64,000 nt of DNA, from assembly GCA_017893485.1 (NCBI GenBank), contig CM030362.1, forward strand, positions 186,616,813 to 186,680,812, given 5' to 3'. Below, one piece after another: positions 13,401 through 28,200 of the stretch. Source of the DNA: Hemerocallis citrina. Its lineage: Eukaryota; Streptophyta; Magnoliopsida; Asparagales; Asphodelaceae. The notes under the pieces were generated by a model. That model searched no databases, was not told the DNA's origin, and saw nothing but the letters and a program-made list of their open reading frames with translations. A program made the position numbers and the translations under genes. The first letter of the stretch is position 1. The number at the start of each line of letters is the position of its first letter.

Positions 13401-16213
13401 CCATATAATAGCTAATTCAACAGAAAATCTACAAATGTGCTCCAAGTTCAGAAAGTATCAAAGATCATCTAATAATATAAATAAGTAGCTCAATCTACCT
13501 CATGAGGGTCTATTGTAATTTTAATTTCAAAAATAAGTTTCTAGGAAAATCTAGAATTATAGTTACAAGTTACAACAATTCAATCTACTTCAAATTTGGT
13601 TAAGGTGGAAGATGGGCAAAATAAAGATAAGAGACGAGGCAACATCACGAAACAGAGGTAACTTCACTTGAGGATAAAATGAGAGGGAACTAATCAAGAA
13701 GGGTTTGCATTACTAACAGCCAACAGAAACTACCAAAGAACCCAATTATCACTTGAGGATAAAATGAGAGGGAACTAATCAAGAAGGGTTTGCATTACTA
13801 ACAGCCAACAGAAACTACCAAAGAACCCAATTATAAGATTCTCAATAAGGGGCCAACCAGGACTTCAGGAGGAATATGAACTTGGATTGAAGCAGTCAAT
13901 AAAGCATGTTATATGTACTTGGGAATCTGAGAAAATAGGCTTCAACAGAACTGACTGAAGAAAATAGGTTCCTCCACTCCAGTCATCCCCAAAGATTGAG
14001 TGGACGCTCTGCCTATATTAAATCAGCTTCACAATCAAGGAAAAAAAAAACTGGAAATCAGATACCTTTAACTATTGTCTAGTCGCAACACTTACAGTCA
14101 AGCAATGAAGGCCATTCTTTCAACAGAAATATGTATACTAATACCAGAAAGATAATAAGTATGTTTGTCCTTGAAATCGTCCATTACCTCTAAGCAATCA
14201 ATAACAGCCAACTGGTGATCCTCTGCTATGTCTGGATTTATTTTTATGAGACGACCAAGCGCATCAATGCCCATATATTTCAGGTTATGGCTATCACTCT
14301 GCTAAAAGGGATTGCAGTGTAAGAAAAACATCAAACATAGAATATTCTCTGCAGTTTTTTATGCATAAAAAGAAAAGGAGAAAAAGAAAATATGCAATAT
14401 GCTGCTCAATTCCAATTTAGTTCAAAAGGATGATAGAATAAGCAGTACTAACCTTCAGAAATTTTGAAGTTGCTTCCACTGCAGCATCTAATAATTTAGG
14501 ATTCGGATAGACGGAAGAAACACAACAAATGCATTGATAAATTACAGCATTTCCAATGTTGCTTGATGATTCACACTTCCTGAAAGTGTCAGCCAGTACA
14601 GTATACATCTGATCGCTTGCCTGCTTATCACCACTTCCGAGCAATGCAAGAATTTTTAGTAACTTTATCTGCAAAAGATTAAGTAAGAGCAGTGAAAATC
14701 ACACAATAACTCCCTAGTGTCACATCCTTTATAACTGTAGACCAAAATTGGAGGAAGCAGAAAGCAATATATCTAAGCCCAATCAAAGAGATCAAAATAA
14801 ACTAATGTCATAAAAGAGACGGTACAAAAATATAGAACCAAAACTTGTCATCCTCTCCACTCCCAGGTCATCCTTTAAGAAAATTGGTCAGGGTGCTCCA
14901 TAGTGGGCATAGTGACATAAGAATCAACAGTGCTGACCTATAAGCTAGGTCTCCATGCCTGTATGTAGTTTTCTCCCTCAGAAATTTTCCACAACACGTC
15001 ATCACGTCAAGCTAACATCACTAGTCATAAAATTAATTATATTTTACAAAAATCCAATTAATCTACTAAAATAATCCTTATTTTATGAACTTCCACATAT
15101 AGCCACGCAAAACAGTAAAGTCAATTTCTTTCCCAGAAGCAGCCTCTGCTACAATTTTGACAAAAACTAATATCTAACATGCTTGCACTCCTCTCCCATA
15201 AGGCAAAGATTAAAATTCAACTTGCATGAAGGAAACAATGACAGCCAGCTACTACAAACATCCATTTCTTGACAAACCATCCGAACGCCTGAAAATGTGT
15301 ACATATAAAATATTTATTGGAAAGCCATGCTTCATGATACCTTGACAATTCTAGCAAACACAAAAGTAAGCATCATAATACCTGAATGAATGGAGCCGGC
15401 ATTTGATGGTAATCATAAGTTTTTGGGAGTCTTCTTTCAGTAACTTGTTTGAGAATACTAACAAAACTATTAACCAAATCTTTGTATGAATTTACATCTG
15501 CTGTGATAAGATCAAAAAGAGGGCAAAGTGTCGCACCCATCACTCCAGGGTCATTATCACAGAGTCTCTGCAATAAAGAAAGGTAAAGCAAGCATCATTC
15601 AAAAACTGACGAAGTGACTTCAGAATCAAATAACGCAGGAGATAGTAAAATTTCACATAACAATTAAGGCGGTGGTGGATTGACGTAGAGCATGAAAAGT
15701 ATGGAAAAGCTTTCATTTTTTTTTATAAAAAAAATCCGGAAAATTTAGTTTCACTAATTTTGTTTGGTAGCTTTTACTGAAATTTTATTTTAATAAAAAA
15801 CTAAAAAGTCCAGTTTGGATTTAGATAAGTTTGCTTAAAAAATTGAGAGATGAAGGGGAAGAGTAGATAGAATAAATAATAATAATAGCATGATTATATG
15901 AGTTTTACTGCATATTCCCCACTTTTTTAGAGAAAATATTTTGGGGGAAAGAGGTTGTTACATCAGATTGTGGAAAAACTTTCCACCATTTTATCTCCAT
16001 AAAACACAAAATGGGTATGAGAACTTGCTTTCCAGGTTGTCTCAATATTTCACATTAACCAAAGCAGCTGCTAAGTTGAATCTACAGATGATAAAATATT
16101 CAGGATATCTTAATGCTTAAAATTGATGTATGGACATAGTTGTCTTAAATATTCGAACCTCTCCCTATCTTCGTGCATTTGGTTATAGAATTTTTTGTGA
16201 CAATTTATTGAGG

Positions 16214-16281
<68 letters not shown>

Positions 16282-19200
16282 ACTTTTTTTTTTAAATGGA
16301 AGGGGAAATAAACAGAGGCAGCCCAATTAATATGGGCATAAGCTTAAATGAGATGCCAACAAACAATAACAGAGAAAAGTCCATATTATTGCATTATAAT
16401 TTTAAATCTTGTACTCAGTGTGACTCATCACCCAGATTTATCTTAATTAAATTCTTAAAGATTTGAATCTGAGTTGGGACCAACAATAATATCTTAATTC
16501 AGTAACCTCTGGACTTCCAAAAAATGCACAAAGAACAAACTTTTTCAGCATTAACAACGCCAATGCATATTCATTTTAATTACACGGTTATACCCATATT
16601 GCTTCGTGAAAAGGGAAGGTACAGATTGATCAAGGTTAGCTTTTGGCTTTCCAATAGAAGGAATATATGCCCATGGCTACAGCCTAAACAGAAGTTCCAA
16701 GCTACAGATATTCTAATGACACAAATACCTGCAGTAGTCTATCCTCCATCAATTACACGGTTTGTTTTGCAAAATAAGCGGGCATTGTGGATATTTGAGC
16801 ATGTGGAGATATATAAATTGCAACATGGAAATGGAGAGTGAAAATATTGTTGAGTATTCTTCAAGAAATATTTTGGTATGAATATAAGTTAGCAAGTTAA
16901 ATATGATATAATCTCAATTATCTAGTGACTTTCAATTCCAAAAGAGGCAAACGTTAGGAATACAAAAGAGAAGAAGCATCCGAGGAGAAAATTTTAACTG
17001 AAACAAACAGTGTCCGTATCTTTCTTATTGACGAATCTTATGTATACCTTTTTATCTCATAAAAGATGCTTCCAATATCCAGGTAAGTGGACTTACTTAC
17101 CTGTGGAGCCTACTTGTTGGTAAAGACACGTGCAAAGATGAAACTGAACAAGCCAATGAAGAAGCAAAAGAAGACATGAATCACAAGTAGATCTCGAGAA
17201 ATGTTAATTGTTATAAATGCAAAGGAGCTGCTAGCTCAAGATGATTTGCAATAGCAATTTTAGTGTACTGAGACACTGATGATGAAAGGAAATGTTTTTG
17301 GTTTCAAAAAGTTGTTACAAACAAAGTGAACAAATTTTGTTGTAACATGTTTTGGTTTGGAAACTACAACCATCAAAATACATGCAAGGAAAAGTTCATT
17401 TTGTATATCATTTCAAAACCATAAGGTTTTGTAAGATAATTGAACTCTAAGTCCTGTTTGGAACATGGAATTTGAAGGGGGAAATGGTGAAAGTGGGACA
17501 ATCTCAAATGTAGAACACATGAGAGTTTCTCCCACTTAACCCCACTTCCCACTTCAAAACCCACTTGCCAAACAGAGCCTACGGAAAGATAACAAGCATG
17601 TACCAAAAGCATGAACTAGAAAATTAATAGCAAGCAAAGGATGCAGTAATTCAATTCAAATTGAGTTTAAATGTGCGTCAAATTCAAGTACAAACAGCAA
17701 TCGAAATTTAAATAGCCAATATCTTGATTTGATAGACTTAGGGGGGTGTATTCAATTCAGCTGTCTGACTTTTTATAATCCATGGATTGTTGTGGATTGT
17801 TTTAATTCCATATGGACTATAACAGATTCTTTTGTATTGTTTTATCAGTATTTGTTTGGAATTATATGGATTGTAACCATAACTCAATCATCAATAATAA
17901 TCATTCCCTTACCTTCCTCTCATACCCAACAACATCACCAATTTCACTCCAGACGCAAATTCCAATCCATACCGCAGCTTTAGATAAATCACCATGGCCG
18001 GCCACGCCATATCATCCTTCCCCAATTGCCGCCCCAAAGTCACCCCCCCTCCTCAATCTCAACCTTCACTTCTTCCTAAAAATTATGCCTCCCGTCACTG
18101 AATTGAAATTCCTACATGCCAAATACAACACCTCCTCCTTTGCATACAACTCAATCTGATTCCGATCCGGACTGAGTTTCGGGTCCACCATACATGTGCC
18201 CGGCCCCACGGCGATGTCCCACCACCGCCGGAGGAGGATGGCGTCACGCCGGCAACCCCTGCACCTGAATTGGCTTTGACGAGGAGGTAGGGTTTGGATT
18301 CAGGGAGGGGAGGCGGAGGGAGGATGTCGGGGGAGAAGGGGCGAAGGTGGAGAGGATGGAGGAGGCAGTAGCGGCGGAGGACGGGAGGGATTTGTTGTGG
18401 TGGAGGATTTTCTGGGCTTCAAGTTGGCATATTCCTATCGTGGTCTGCTCATGCTCACCTTCAGAGCGAGCAGGAGAAAAGAGAAGAAAGAATGTGTAAA
18501 ACTCTAGGTTTGATAACTTATTGCTCATGGGCTTTGGTACTTATCCCTAGCCCCTTAAAATCCTCTGAAATTAGTCATCTAATTAAATTCTTGAAAATCG
18601 TTCAATTGTTGAATACCATCAAATTTAGATGGATAATTTAAAATCCTGATTGAATACATCAAGATTTTAAAAGATTTTTTAAAATCCTAATTGAATACCT
18701 ATGGAGTTTTAAAATACAAAAAAATCCTATATAGTCCTAACTGTATACCCCCCCCCCACCCTTTTAATGTAATATCTAGGGTTTGAATTCAAGTCTTAAT
18801 AGTAGGGATCTGAACAATTGGTAGCCTGTTTTAGAGAATAACAACACTTCCACCGCTACCCCGTGGGCCCCACGCAGAAAAGGACAAAAAAATAGTCTCA
18901 CGGCTAAAATTTTGCCCGGGCGGGGGGTGGGACCCATACCGCCCGGGTATGGATCAGGCAGCCCGAGCCCGATCCCATACGCAGGGGCAGCCACTGTTCA
19001 CGCGTGGGCCCCACCACCCCTAACTGCCATTTTTCCCCAACCGCTATTTTTGAATTTTTAAATTTAAAAAAAATGAAAATCCGAAAATTTGGAAGAAAAA
19101 AAAAAGACAACTGATCTTTTGTGAATATTTTAATTAAAAAAATTTAAAATCGGAAAATTTGAGGTGGGGGGAATCTCTAAAAATTTGCCTATAAATATAT

Positions 19201-22200
19201 CAATCTTCTTCGCTCTTTACACTATTTATCAATCTTCTACCTCCTGCCCGTTGATATGGCTAAAAATAGGACTAAATCGGGACCATTCAAATCGGGCACG
19301 AATCTTAAAGCTAACAGGGGCAAAACAGTAATTTCACCTACAGACGGGCTCGAAATGGGAGCTGGGTCTCTTCTTCACGGCCCAACAACCCATAAACGGA
19401 TACGGGTCCCAACCCGTTACAAGCCAGTTCAGGAGGATAAAGAGGAAGTCAGATTCGTCCTTATCCCTAAGAGGTGGTTTTAACCACTTCTATCCATCTA
19501 CACCGGGAAGTAGAGATTTGTTCTTATCTCGAAACGGATCCCTACGGCGACTATAAATATCCCTCTCCCCCTACCGTTACAAGGTAATGAATCTTTGCCT
19601 ACCTAAAGCTCTTTCTTAATCTTCCTAGTTATTGACAAGAGCGTCGGAGGGTTCGTCGCCGAGATCCATCCCGGTGTTTCGAACTTTGTGCAGGTTCGCG
19701 GCAGCGGCAAGGAACGAGTCAACACAGGCAGAGTCAACAGGTTCGCTCTACTGTTTTCCTTAAAAGAACTCACAAATTCATCTATTTGCTCCCACACCAG
19801 AAATCAGCAGCTACAAATTGGCGCCGTCTGTGGAAAACAAAAGTAGCGATCCTGCCCTATCCCATCATCTCAACTAGTTTCGAGCCATGCCTCCCAAGAA
19901 GGGGAAGACCACAGTCTCCAACCGCAGAGAAACTCCCGCACCTTCTTCTCCTCTAGTACTTGAGGTTGCCCCTCAACCCACACAACAAGTCCAGCAGCCT
20001 GGACATCCTCCTCTTCAACCCGTCCAGCAACCACAGCTTGGACGGCCTCTTCCTCAACAACCTCAGCCCCAGCTGGCTCCTCAAGGGCAACAAGAGGCTC
20101 CCGCAGGACCCTCCCGCCGGAGTCGACAAGTACAACATCCTCACCGCAACCATGTATCAGTACACAATCCCTCGTCAGACTCCATAGCCTCACACAGTCT
20201 CCCTACGCCAAAGGATCTCCGGAACATCATCATCAATAGGCAGTACGGGAAAGATCTCCGAACTCGCCTAGATGAGAGGCGGATCCATAATGGGATACCC
20301 CGCCGAGAGCATCACAGGGGTCCAACGATCCGGTCCCCAAGAGCCCGGTCCCCCGTAGGCAAGATCGCAGAAGGTCCAACTCTCCCAGGAGGCGGAGGGA
20401 GTCGCCTCGGCACCATCAAAGGAGAAGTCACTCTCCGAACGGCAGAGTTCCAAGAGGCAGTCTTGAGGGCCCTCAATGTTGCCCCCGACCATGGTCAGCG
20501 GGCGCCCAGTCCTTAACCTGCCCGGGACCATAGGCGTCGTACACCTAGCCCTGCCCGCGGCTATAGGCGTCTTACGCCCAGTCCTCAACCTGCCCCGAGC
20601 TATCGTTATCGAACTCCTAGTCCTCTTCCGCGCGAGGACGAATCTCGGGCCTCAGCAAGATACGACCGAAGGGAAGACTCGGTCTACCGCCATCTCCATG
20701 AGATGGAGAGGCGCCTTAGCCGGCTAGACAGAGAGGAGGAGCAACGGGCGAGGAACTTCCGCCCTAGCAGACCCCCATTCTCTCGGACCATCATAGAGGC
20801 ACCGGTCCCAGACAACTTCAAGCTTCCTCACTTCGAATCTTACAACAGGGAGTCCGACCCTGCTGACCACATTGAGAGTTTTAAAACTCTAAAGATGATA
20901 CATCAGGCGTCAGACGCCCTCAACTGCAAGACTTTTCCGGCCACTCTAAAGAAGCTTGCAAGGAAGTGGCGCCTTGGCCGGCTAGACAGAGAGGAGAAGC
21001 AACGGGCGAGGAACTTCCGCCCTAGTAGACCCCCATTCTCTCGGACCATCATGGAGGCACCGGTCCCAAACAACCTCAAGCTTCCTCACTTCGAATCTTA
21101 CAACGGGGAGTCCGACCCTGCTAACCACATTGAGAGTTTTAAAACTCTAAAGATGATACATCAGGCGTCAGACGCCCTCCTCTGCAAGACTTTTCCGGCC
21201 ACTCTGAAGAAGCCTGCAAGGAAGTGGTACTCCCGTCTAGCCCGGGCCTCCATCTTCTCCTTCGATCAACTTGATGCCCTCTTCCTAACTTACTTCGTGA
21301 GCAGCCGCCGAGTCGAAAAGACCAGCACCTCCCTCCTCTTGCTTCACCAAAGAAAGGGTGAGCGACTGAGGGACTATGTCAAACGCACTGTTTTAAATTT
21401 CCTCCGATACGGCCGAAATTTCGGCCAAAATTTCGTTTCGGCTAGCTTGCCAATACGAAATCACATATTTTATACTCTACATCGTTTTGGACCGAAATGT
21501 GTGGATTTCAGCCGAAATTACCGAAATATCGGCCGAAATATTGACGAAATTGGCGAAATATCAGCCGAAATAGACACAAATGTTATTGTGAATATATTAA
21601 AAAAATTTGTTTTACTTTTTGCATATATGTCTTTCAATATAGGACTTTAAGCTAAAATAATGTGAGAATTTCGTATCGCTATTGTTTGTATATATGCAAA
21701 GTTAAGTAAGTTTATTAACTAATACATTTTTTTTCTAATCAATGCAAATTTAATTTAGTTATATACTTATATTACATTCTCTTCTATATTATTGTTAAAT
21801 TATGCGAAGATTTCCCGTAATTGATTCATGTCATTAGTTACATTATACAGTATTTTATATGATAAATGACATGTAGGACATAATATCTTATTTAGTAACA
21901 AAAAAATATATTTATTGAGTATAGAAAATGAACATCCGATATGATTACATTTCCCCGAGATCTCCGATATCTCCGATACGAGACGAAACACCTCTTGCTG
22001 AGATGAGTTCGAAATCCGAGATTTAAAACTATGGTCAAACGGTTCACCGCGAGGCCAGATCCATCGCCTCCTTGGACCAGTCCGTGGCCTCTGCCGCCTT
22101 CCAATCCAATGTCGCCAACGACAGCCTCCGAGCATCCCTCGCCAAGAAGCCCCCTCGTGATTTCTCAGAACTCCTGCTTAGGAGTGAGAGAAATACATTC

Positions 22201-25200
22201 GAGCGGAAGAAGCTCTCACCCGCCCTGCTTTTGAAGGATCGTCCTCCGGCAACAAACGGAAGGGCGCTGAAGGAGTTAAGAAGCTCCAGAAGGACAACGG
22301 GGGCCAGCGTCGCCCTCTTTCCCGCTTCGAGAAGTTCACTCTGCTCAATGCGAGTGTCTCAGCCATCTTGATGGAGGTTGGGAGAGAGGGCCTTCTTCCG
22401 CCCCTCCAAAGATGAACACCCTCGGGAAGAAGAGGAACCGGGACAAGTGGTGCCGCTTCCACAGGGACCACAGCCACGACACGGATGACTGTCGGGCCCT
22501 GAAGAACGAGATCGAAGCCCTCATTCAGAAATGGCAGCTCTCTAGGTTCGTGAGGAATGACAGGGCCGATCCACCTCCGCCCCCAGGGGGGCCAACAAGC
22601 AAACCGAACAACGTGCGGAGACCCCGGACGTCGAAGCTGAAGCCATCCTGCACCTCATACATGGAGGCCCAATGGGAAGAGATTCCAACTCCCGAAAAGC
22701 CTTCGCCCGAGAAGTGAATGCCGTACAGAATCATCCTCTCCCCATGGGCCTTGGGGTCCCTGTTACGTTTTCTGATAGGGACTTTGAGGGCGTCCGGACG
22801 CCCCATTGCAATGCCCTTGTTATAAACCTCCGCATGGCCAATTTCAACGTACGCCGGGTCCTAGTTGACAACGGTAGTTCGGTCAATATTCTCTTCTTGG
22901 AGGCATTCCAAGGCCTTCAGCTGTCAAGAGATCGACTCAAGCCAGCTGGTTACACTCTTCACGGATTCACCAAGGTGCCGGTGACGATCGAGGGAGTTAT
23001 AACCATCGACGTGACCGCTGGCAAAACCCCGGTCACCCGGACCGAGCCGATGAGCTTCATGGTGGTAGAAGTAAAAGCTGCCTAAAACGTCATCCTGGGT
23101 CGACCCGGTCTGGCTGCTCTCCAGGCCATACCATCGGCCTATCATATCAAAATGAAGTTCCCCACCTCGGCAGGAGCGAGAGAAGAGGGAGCCAAGAGGC
23201 AGCTCGTAAATGTTACATGACCTCGGTGGAGGACTGGTCCTCTCCCCTGAAGCCCTCGAACTCCCACAAGGAAGTAGCCAAACCATCTCTGAGCCAGTCG
23301 ACGAGCTGGAGGAAGTTGCCTTCTCGGAAGAAGATGCTAACAAGACATTTCAGATCAGCAAGGCCCTTCCTCCCACCATCAAAGAGGACATCTCCCAATG
23401 TATAAGGGAGAACCGCGATCTTTTCGCCTGAACCGCAGCTGATATGCCCGGAATCTCAGAAGAACTCCTGATGCATCACCTCAGCATTGCTCCGGAAGTT
23501 AAACATATCCAGCAGAAGCGACGTAAATTCGCTCCCGAGCGCCAGCAAGCTATCAAAGAAGAGGTCAGAAGCTCTTGAACGCTCGGTTCATTCATGAGGT
23601 AAATTACCCCGAATGGCTATCCAATGTGGTAATGGTTAAAAAGGCCAACGGGAGCTGGAGAATATGTATCGATTTCACTGACCTCAACAACGCGTGATTG
23701 AAGGACCCATTCCCCCTCCCGAGCATTTGATGCTCTAATCGATGCGACCTCTAGCTACGAACTCCTGAGCTTCATGGATGCCTTCTCTGGATATAACCAG
23801 ATCCGGATGTTCCCTCCTGACATTTCGAAGACCTCGTTCGTAACCGACCAAGACCTATACTGCTACCGGGCCATGCCCTTCAGGCTAAAAAATGTTGTAG
23901 CTACTTACCAACGCCTTGTTAACAAGGTCTTCAGAGAGTAGATAGGCTGTAACATGAAAGTCTATGTGGACATGTTGGTCAAAAGCGTCAGCGGGTAAGA
24001 TCACGTCTTTGACCTCCAGGAAGCTTTCGGGGTATTAAGAAGGCACAACATGAAATTGAATCCGAGTAAGTGCGCCTTTGGCATCTCGTCCGGCAAATTC
24101 CTCGGGTTCATGGTTACCCAGAGGGGCATAGTGGTCAACCCTGAGAAGATCCAAGCCATACTCAATATGGCTCCCCCTTCTAATGTTAAAGAAGTGTAGA
24201 GGCTCACGAGACGCCTCGCAGCTATAGGGCGTTTCCTCACCAAATCAGGGGGAGAATGCATTCCGTTCTTCAAAGCCCTGAGATGAGCGAAGGGCTTCGA
24301 GTGGGGGCAACAACAGCAAGAGTCTTTCGATCAACTGAAGGCCTACCTGGTAAACCCCCCACTCTTGAGCAAGCCGAAGCCTGGTGAAACCCTCTATATA
24401 TACCTAGCAACTTCGGAGCAGACCCTCAGTGCCGTCCTGGTAAGAGAGGAGGATAAGATGCAACGGCCAATCTACTACGTAAGTAAGGTCCTTAGGGACG
24501 CAGAACTCCACTACCCGAAGGTAGAAAAGATGGTCTACGCATTGGTCATAGAGGCACGAAAACTTTGCCCCTATTTCCAGTCCCACTCGGTGGTCGTTCT
24601 TACCAATCAGCCGCTAAAGCAAGTTCTCCATAAGCCCGAGACATCGGGACGTCTAATAAAATGGTCCATAGAACTGAGCCAGCACGACATCAGCTACCAA
24701 CCCCAAACCGCTATCAAGCGGAGTTCATAGTGGAGAGCACCAATCCTGACCCCTGTGAGTCGGTTGAGGAACCCCCGTTCTGGACCGTGTATGTTGACTG
24801 GTCCTCGTGCGCCGACGGAAGTGGGGCTAGGATCATCTTGACCAGCCCCGACGAATTCGTTCTACAATACTCCATCCGTATAAGCTTCCGCGCGTCGAAC
24901 AACGAGGCTGAGTACGAGGCCCTTATAGCAGGACTTTGTATGGCTCACAAAGCTGGGGCCAAACGTATCAAGATTTTCAGTGATTCACAGCTAGTCGTGA
25001 ATCAAGTATTTGGGGAGTACGAAGCGAGAGACGATCGCATGGCCAAGTACTTGGCGAAGGTCAAAAGGCTGCTGGCTTTATTTGAAGATGCTCAACTCCA
25101 GTGAGTCCCTCGCGAGGAGAACACACAGGCGGATGCCTTCTCAAAGCTCGCCTCCTCCTTCCAGGGTTTGGAGCAGACCGTCATGATAGAGGTCCTCCTG

Positions 25201-28200
25201 AGATCCAGTATTGAGGAAGACAGCCCTGAACCGATGGAGACCCTGCCCCTGACACTTGGGAAAAATTGGATGTAACCTCTGCTCGAATACCTCAGAAACA
25301 GGTTCTTCCAGCGGACCCAAAAGAGCCAAGAAGAGTCGGGACCAGAACCGAGCGGTACACACTCATTGAAGGAGCATGTACAAATGCTCATATACTCAGA
25401 TAGACGACAGACCCTACCTAAGATGTCTCTCCCCCGAAGAAGCACACTATGCCCTGAAGGACGCTCACGAAGGAATGTGTGGCGCACTTGGGAGCAAGAT
25501 CCCTAGCCCGTAAAATTTTAAATTACGACTACTTCTGGCCCACACTTCTTAGCGACTCTGAACAGTACGTCCGCCAATGCGGCTCCTGCCAAAAAAATTC
25601 TCCAATCCGTCGCTTACCACAAGTCCAGCTCTCCTCCTTAGCCAGTCTGGTCCCTTTCGCAATGTGGGGGATGGACTTGTTCGGACTGTTCCCCCCAGCG
25701 CCAGGCCAACTGAAGTTCCTCGTCGTGGCAATAGATTATTTCTCCAAGTGGATCGAGACCGAGCCCCTCACAACGATTACAGAGAACAAGGTCCAGAGGT
25801 TCTTCTGGAAGAACATTATCTGTAGATTCGGCGTACCCCATATCCTAGTAACCGACAATGGAACTCAGTTCGCAGGGGCAGCTTTTCGCAACTTCTGCAC
25901 CGACCTCGGCATCCAGCAACAATTCTTCTCAATATCCCACCCTCAATCCAACGGCCAAGCGGAGAACGCTAATCGACAAATACTCTCCAGCCTAAAAAAG
26001 AGACTCGATAAATCTACCAAGGAATTATGGGTCGAACAGCTTCCCAACGTGCTATGGAGCTATCGCACCACGAAGAGAGCCCCAACAGGAGAGTCCTTCA
26101 ATCTCACTTATGGCTCCGAAGCCATCATCCCCTGGAGGTCGGCCTACCTTCGCCCCCGTTTGATCGCCTACAATGAAGAGCAGAATGCGAACCAGCTTCG
26201 CAGCAACTTGACCTCATCGAGGAGATCCGCAAAAGATCCTCCATCCGACAAGAGACTTACCGACGTAGGATAACACAGTCTTACAATAAGAAAGTCCGCC
26301 CCGCTAATCTTAAAAAAGGAGATCTAATGCTCCAGAAGTTGTCAATCTCTTTCCCAGGTAAGAAGGGCAAGCTGGCACCCAATTGGGAAGATCCATATAG
26401 GGTCTCCAAAGTTATCTGTCCTGGCGCGTATCAACTTGAAGACCCGGGGGCAAGAGAGTATTGAGGACATGGAACGCAGAGCACTTGTTGAAGTACCAAG
26501 AGGGTGTTTAAACACCGCACCAAGCAACTTCTCTAAGAATGTTCTTCATGAAACATGTTAAAGTTTTTCTTTTTTCTATATCAAAGTGTAATAGTGGCTC
26601 GCAACTTAGAAGCGACCACCTAAGTGTTTTCAATAAAAGTGATCTACTCCTGCAAATTCTCTATTCTGAGCATTCTGATTGTACTACTTTTACACTTACA
26701 AAAAACTCATTAAACAACAAGTTTGGAGTCCAACACTTGGTTCGATGCGACTTTTGCTACTTGCGAATGAGCGAGTACGAAGTAGTTCACCATTCGAAAT
26801 TGTCCCCACAACTGTTGACACTCTCTAAATGACAAGTTCGGATGGTTCGACGCGACTTTTGCTACTTGCGAACGAGCGAGTACGAAGTAGCTCACCATTC
26901 GGAATTGCTCCCACAACTGTTGATACTTTCTAAACGACAAGTTCGGAGTCCAACACTTGTTCGACACGACTTTTGCTACTTGCGAACGAGCGAGTACGAA
27001 GTAGCTCACCATTCGGAATTGCTCCCACAACTGTTGGTACTCTCTAAATGACAAGTTCGTTGTGTACAATTATGCTCAAACACAAAACAAGACTACCCAA
27101 AGATTTGATAGTTAGATTATCATTTCTTTTCTCTAAAATGCTCATAATTATAATGGATTTTTATAGTTATATTGAATGGTTTAAATGTTTGCATTTTTAA
27201 CAAGAACAAATATTTTTGTATCTATAAATATAATATAAATTATTTTATATTTAACGTACTCACAACGGACCCATATCCTACTTTTTTATAAAATCATATA
27301 TCTCCGTACCTGTATCGTGTCGTACCCGCACCCCGTACCCGTATTCGTGCTTCATAGAGTTTATGTTGGTGTATGTCTGTGTGAGAAATTACTTGAGAGA
27401 GCAACAGCGTAAGAGAGATGAAGGTATCCTCTTCACGGCTCTCTTTAACTGTGGTTTTGGTTGGAGTGAGCTGGATGTTGTTTGCACAAATGTGGGAGGA
27501 TAGGAGGATTAGGTTCGGTTTGGCGGTTGACAAAATTTCGATTGAGGTGTGCGCATGCCGTGGATCGGGGGCACAAAACTTAATTGACTTACAGACAATT
27601 ATGATGGGTCGAGCACTGTGATTGGGCCCAAGATCGGGTCCATTACAGTTGTAGAGGAGAGGCAACGGCTGAACCTCTTCGATAGTGTGGAAGACTATTG
27701 GTTTGTCAGCCCATCCTCTAGGGTTTGTTGGAGAGATCGCTTGGTGTCTGTATGGATCATGTGGCTTCATATTTTATTTCTTGCTCGTAGTTTGTATTAT
27801 GGCTCAGTAATCAGTACTCTGGGTTTGTTTTGTTAATTTCTAATTAACGAAATAGAGTTTCCATATTTCACCTTTTTCTTTGAAAACAAAAATTGCCTAG
27901 TGAACTACAATTCCACCAACATGCATCAATCAAACTCCTACACACTAAAAATTAAAATAATTTTTTTTATATTAAAAAAAGGTCATTACCTTCTTAAAAT
28001 TAGACGTAAGATGGTTAACCATCGCGGGAGCCTTCTGATAAAACCTATGCAAGGCCATAACCGCCTTCTTCCTAACCGCCTCCTTCCCATGCCCCAACAG
28101 CTCCACCACCTGCGGCAGCACTGCAGGAATCGTCTCCTCATTAATCAACCTACACACCGCCGTCAAAGCCGCACACACCACCAAATAATTATCGGACCTC

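Larger units (their letters stand above)
19887..22717 (+). pseudogene. Tat1 gag, degraded
   Basis: The start ATG at 19887 gives [20 protein letters not shown], followed by a Pro/Gln-rich and Arg-rich N-terminal part to 20516. The frame then shifts, and the core gag ([36 protein letters not shown]) spans 20703-21385. It breaks off at the hAT insertion, resumes at 22034 with another shift, and ends with a zinc-binding-like [19 protein letters not shown] at about 22450-22510. Gag proteins package element RNA. This copy is inactive because of shifts, an internal tandem duplication and the insertion. Confidence 0.82.
19252..27060 (+). mobile_element. Tat1: 3'-truncated Tat-lineage Gypsy retrotransposon in AP4E intron 1
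   Basis: The order is 5' LTR, TGGCGCCGTCTGTGG primer site, gag, protease, RT, RNase H, integrase and a tandem repeat block, all on the plus strand, opposite to AP4E. The primer site and protein motifs match the Tat branch of Ty3/Gypsy elements. No 3' LTR is found: the homologous sequence stops in the repeats near 27060, so the element is truncated. The coding region carries many frameshifts and stops plus a hAT insertion, so it is inactive. It is related to Tat2 by LTR ends, primer site and 3' repeats. Confidence 0.85.

Noticed and set aside
19870..20588. Minus-strand frames opposite Tat1 gag
   Set aside because: Shadows of the Pro/Gln-rich gag N-terminus.
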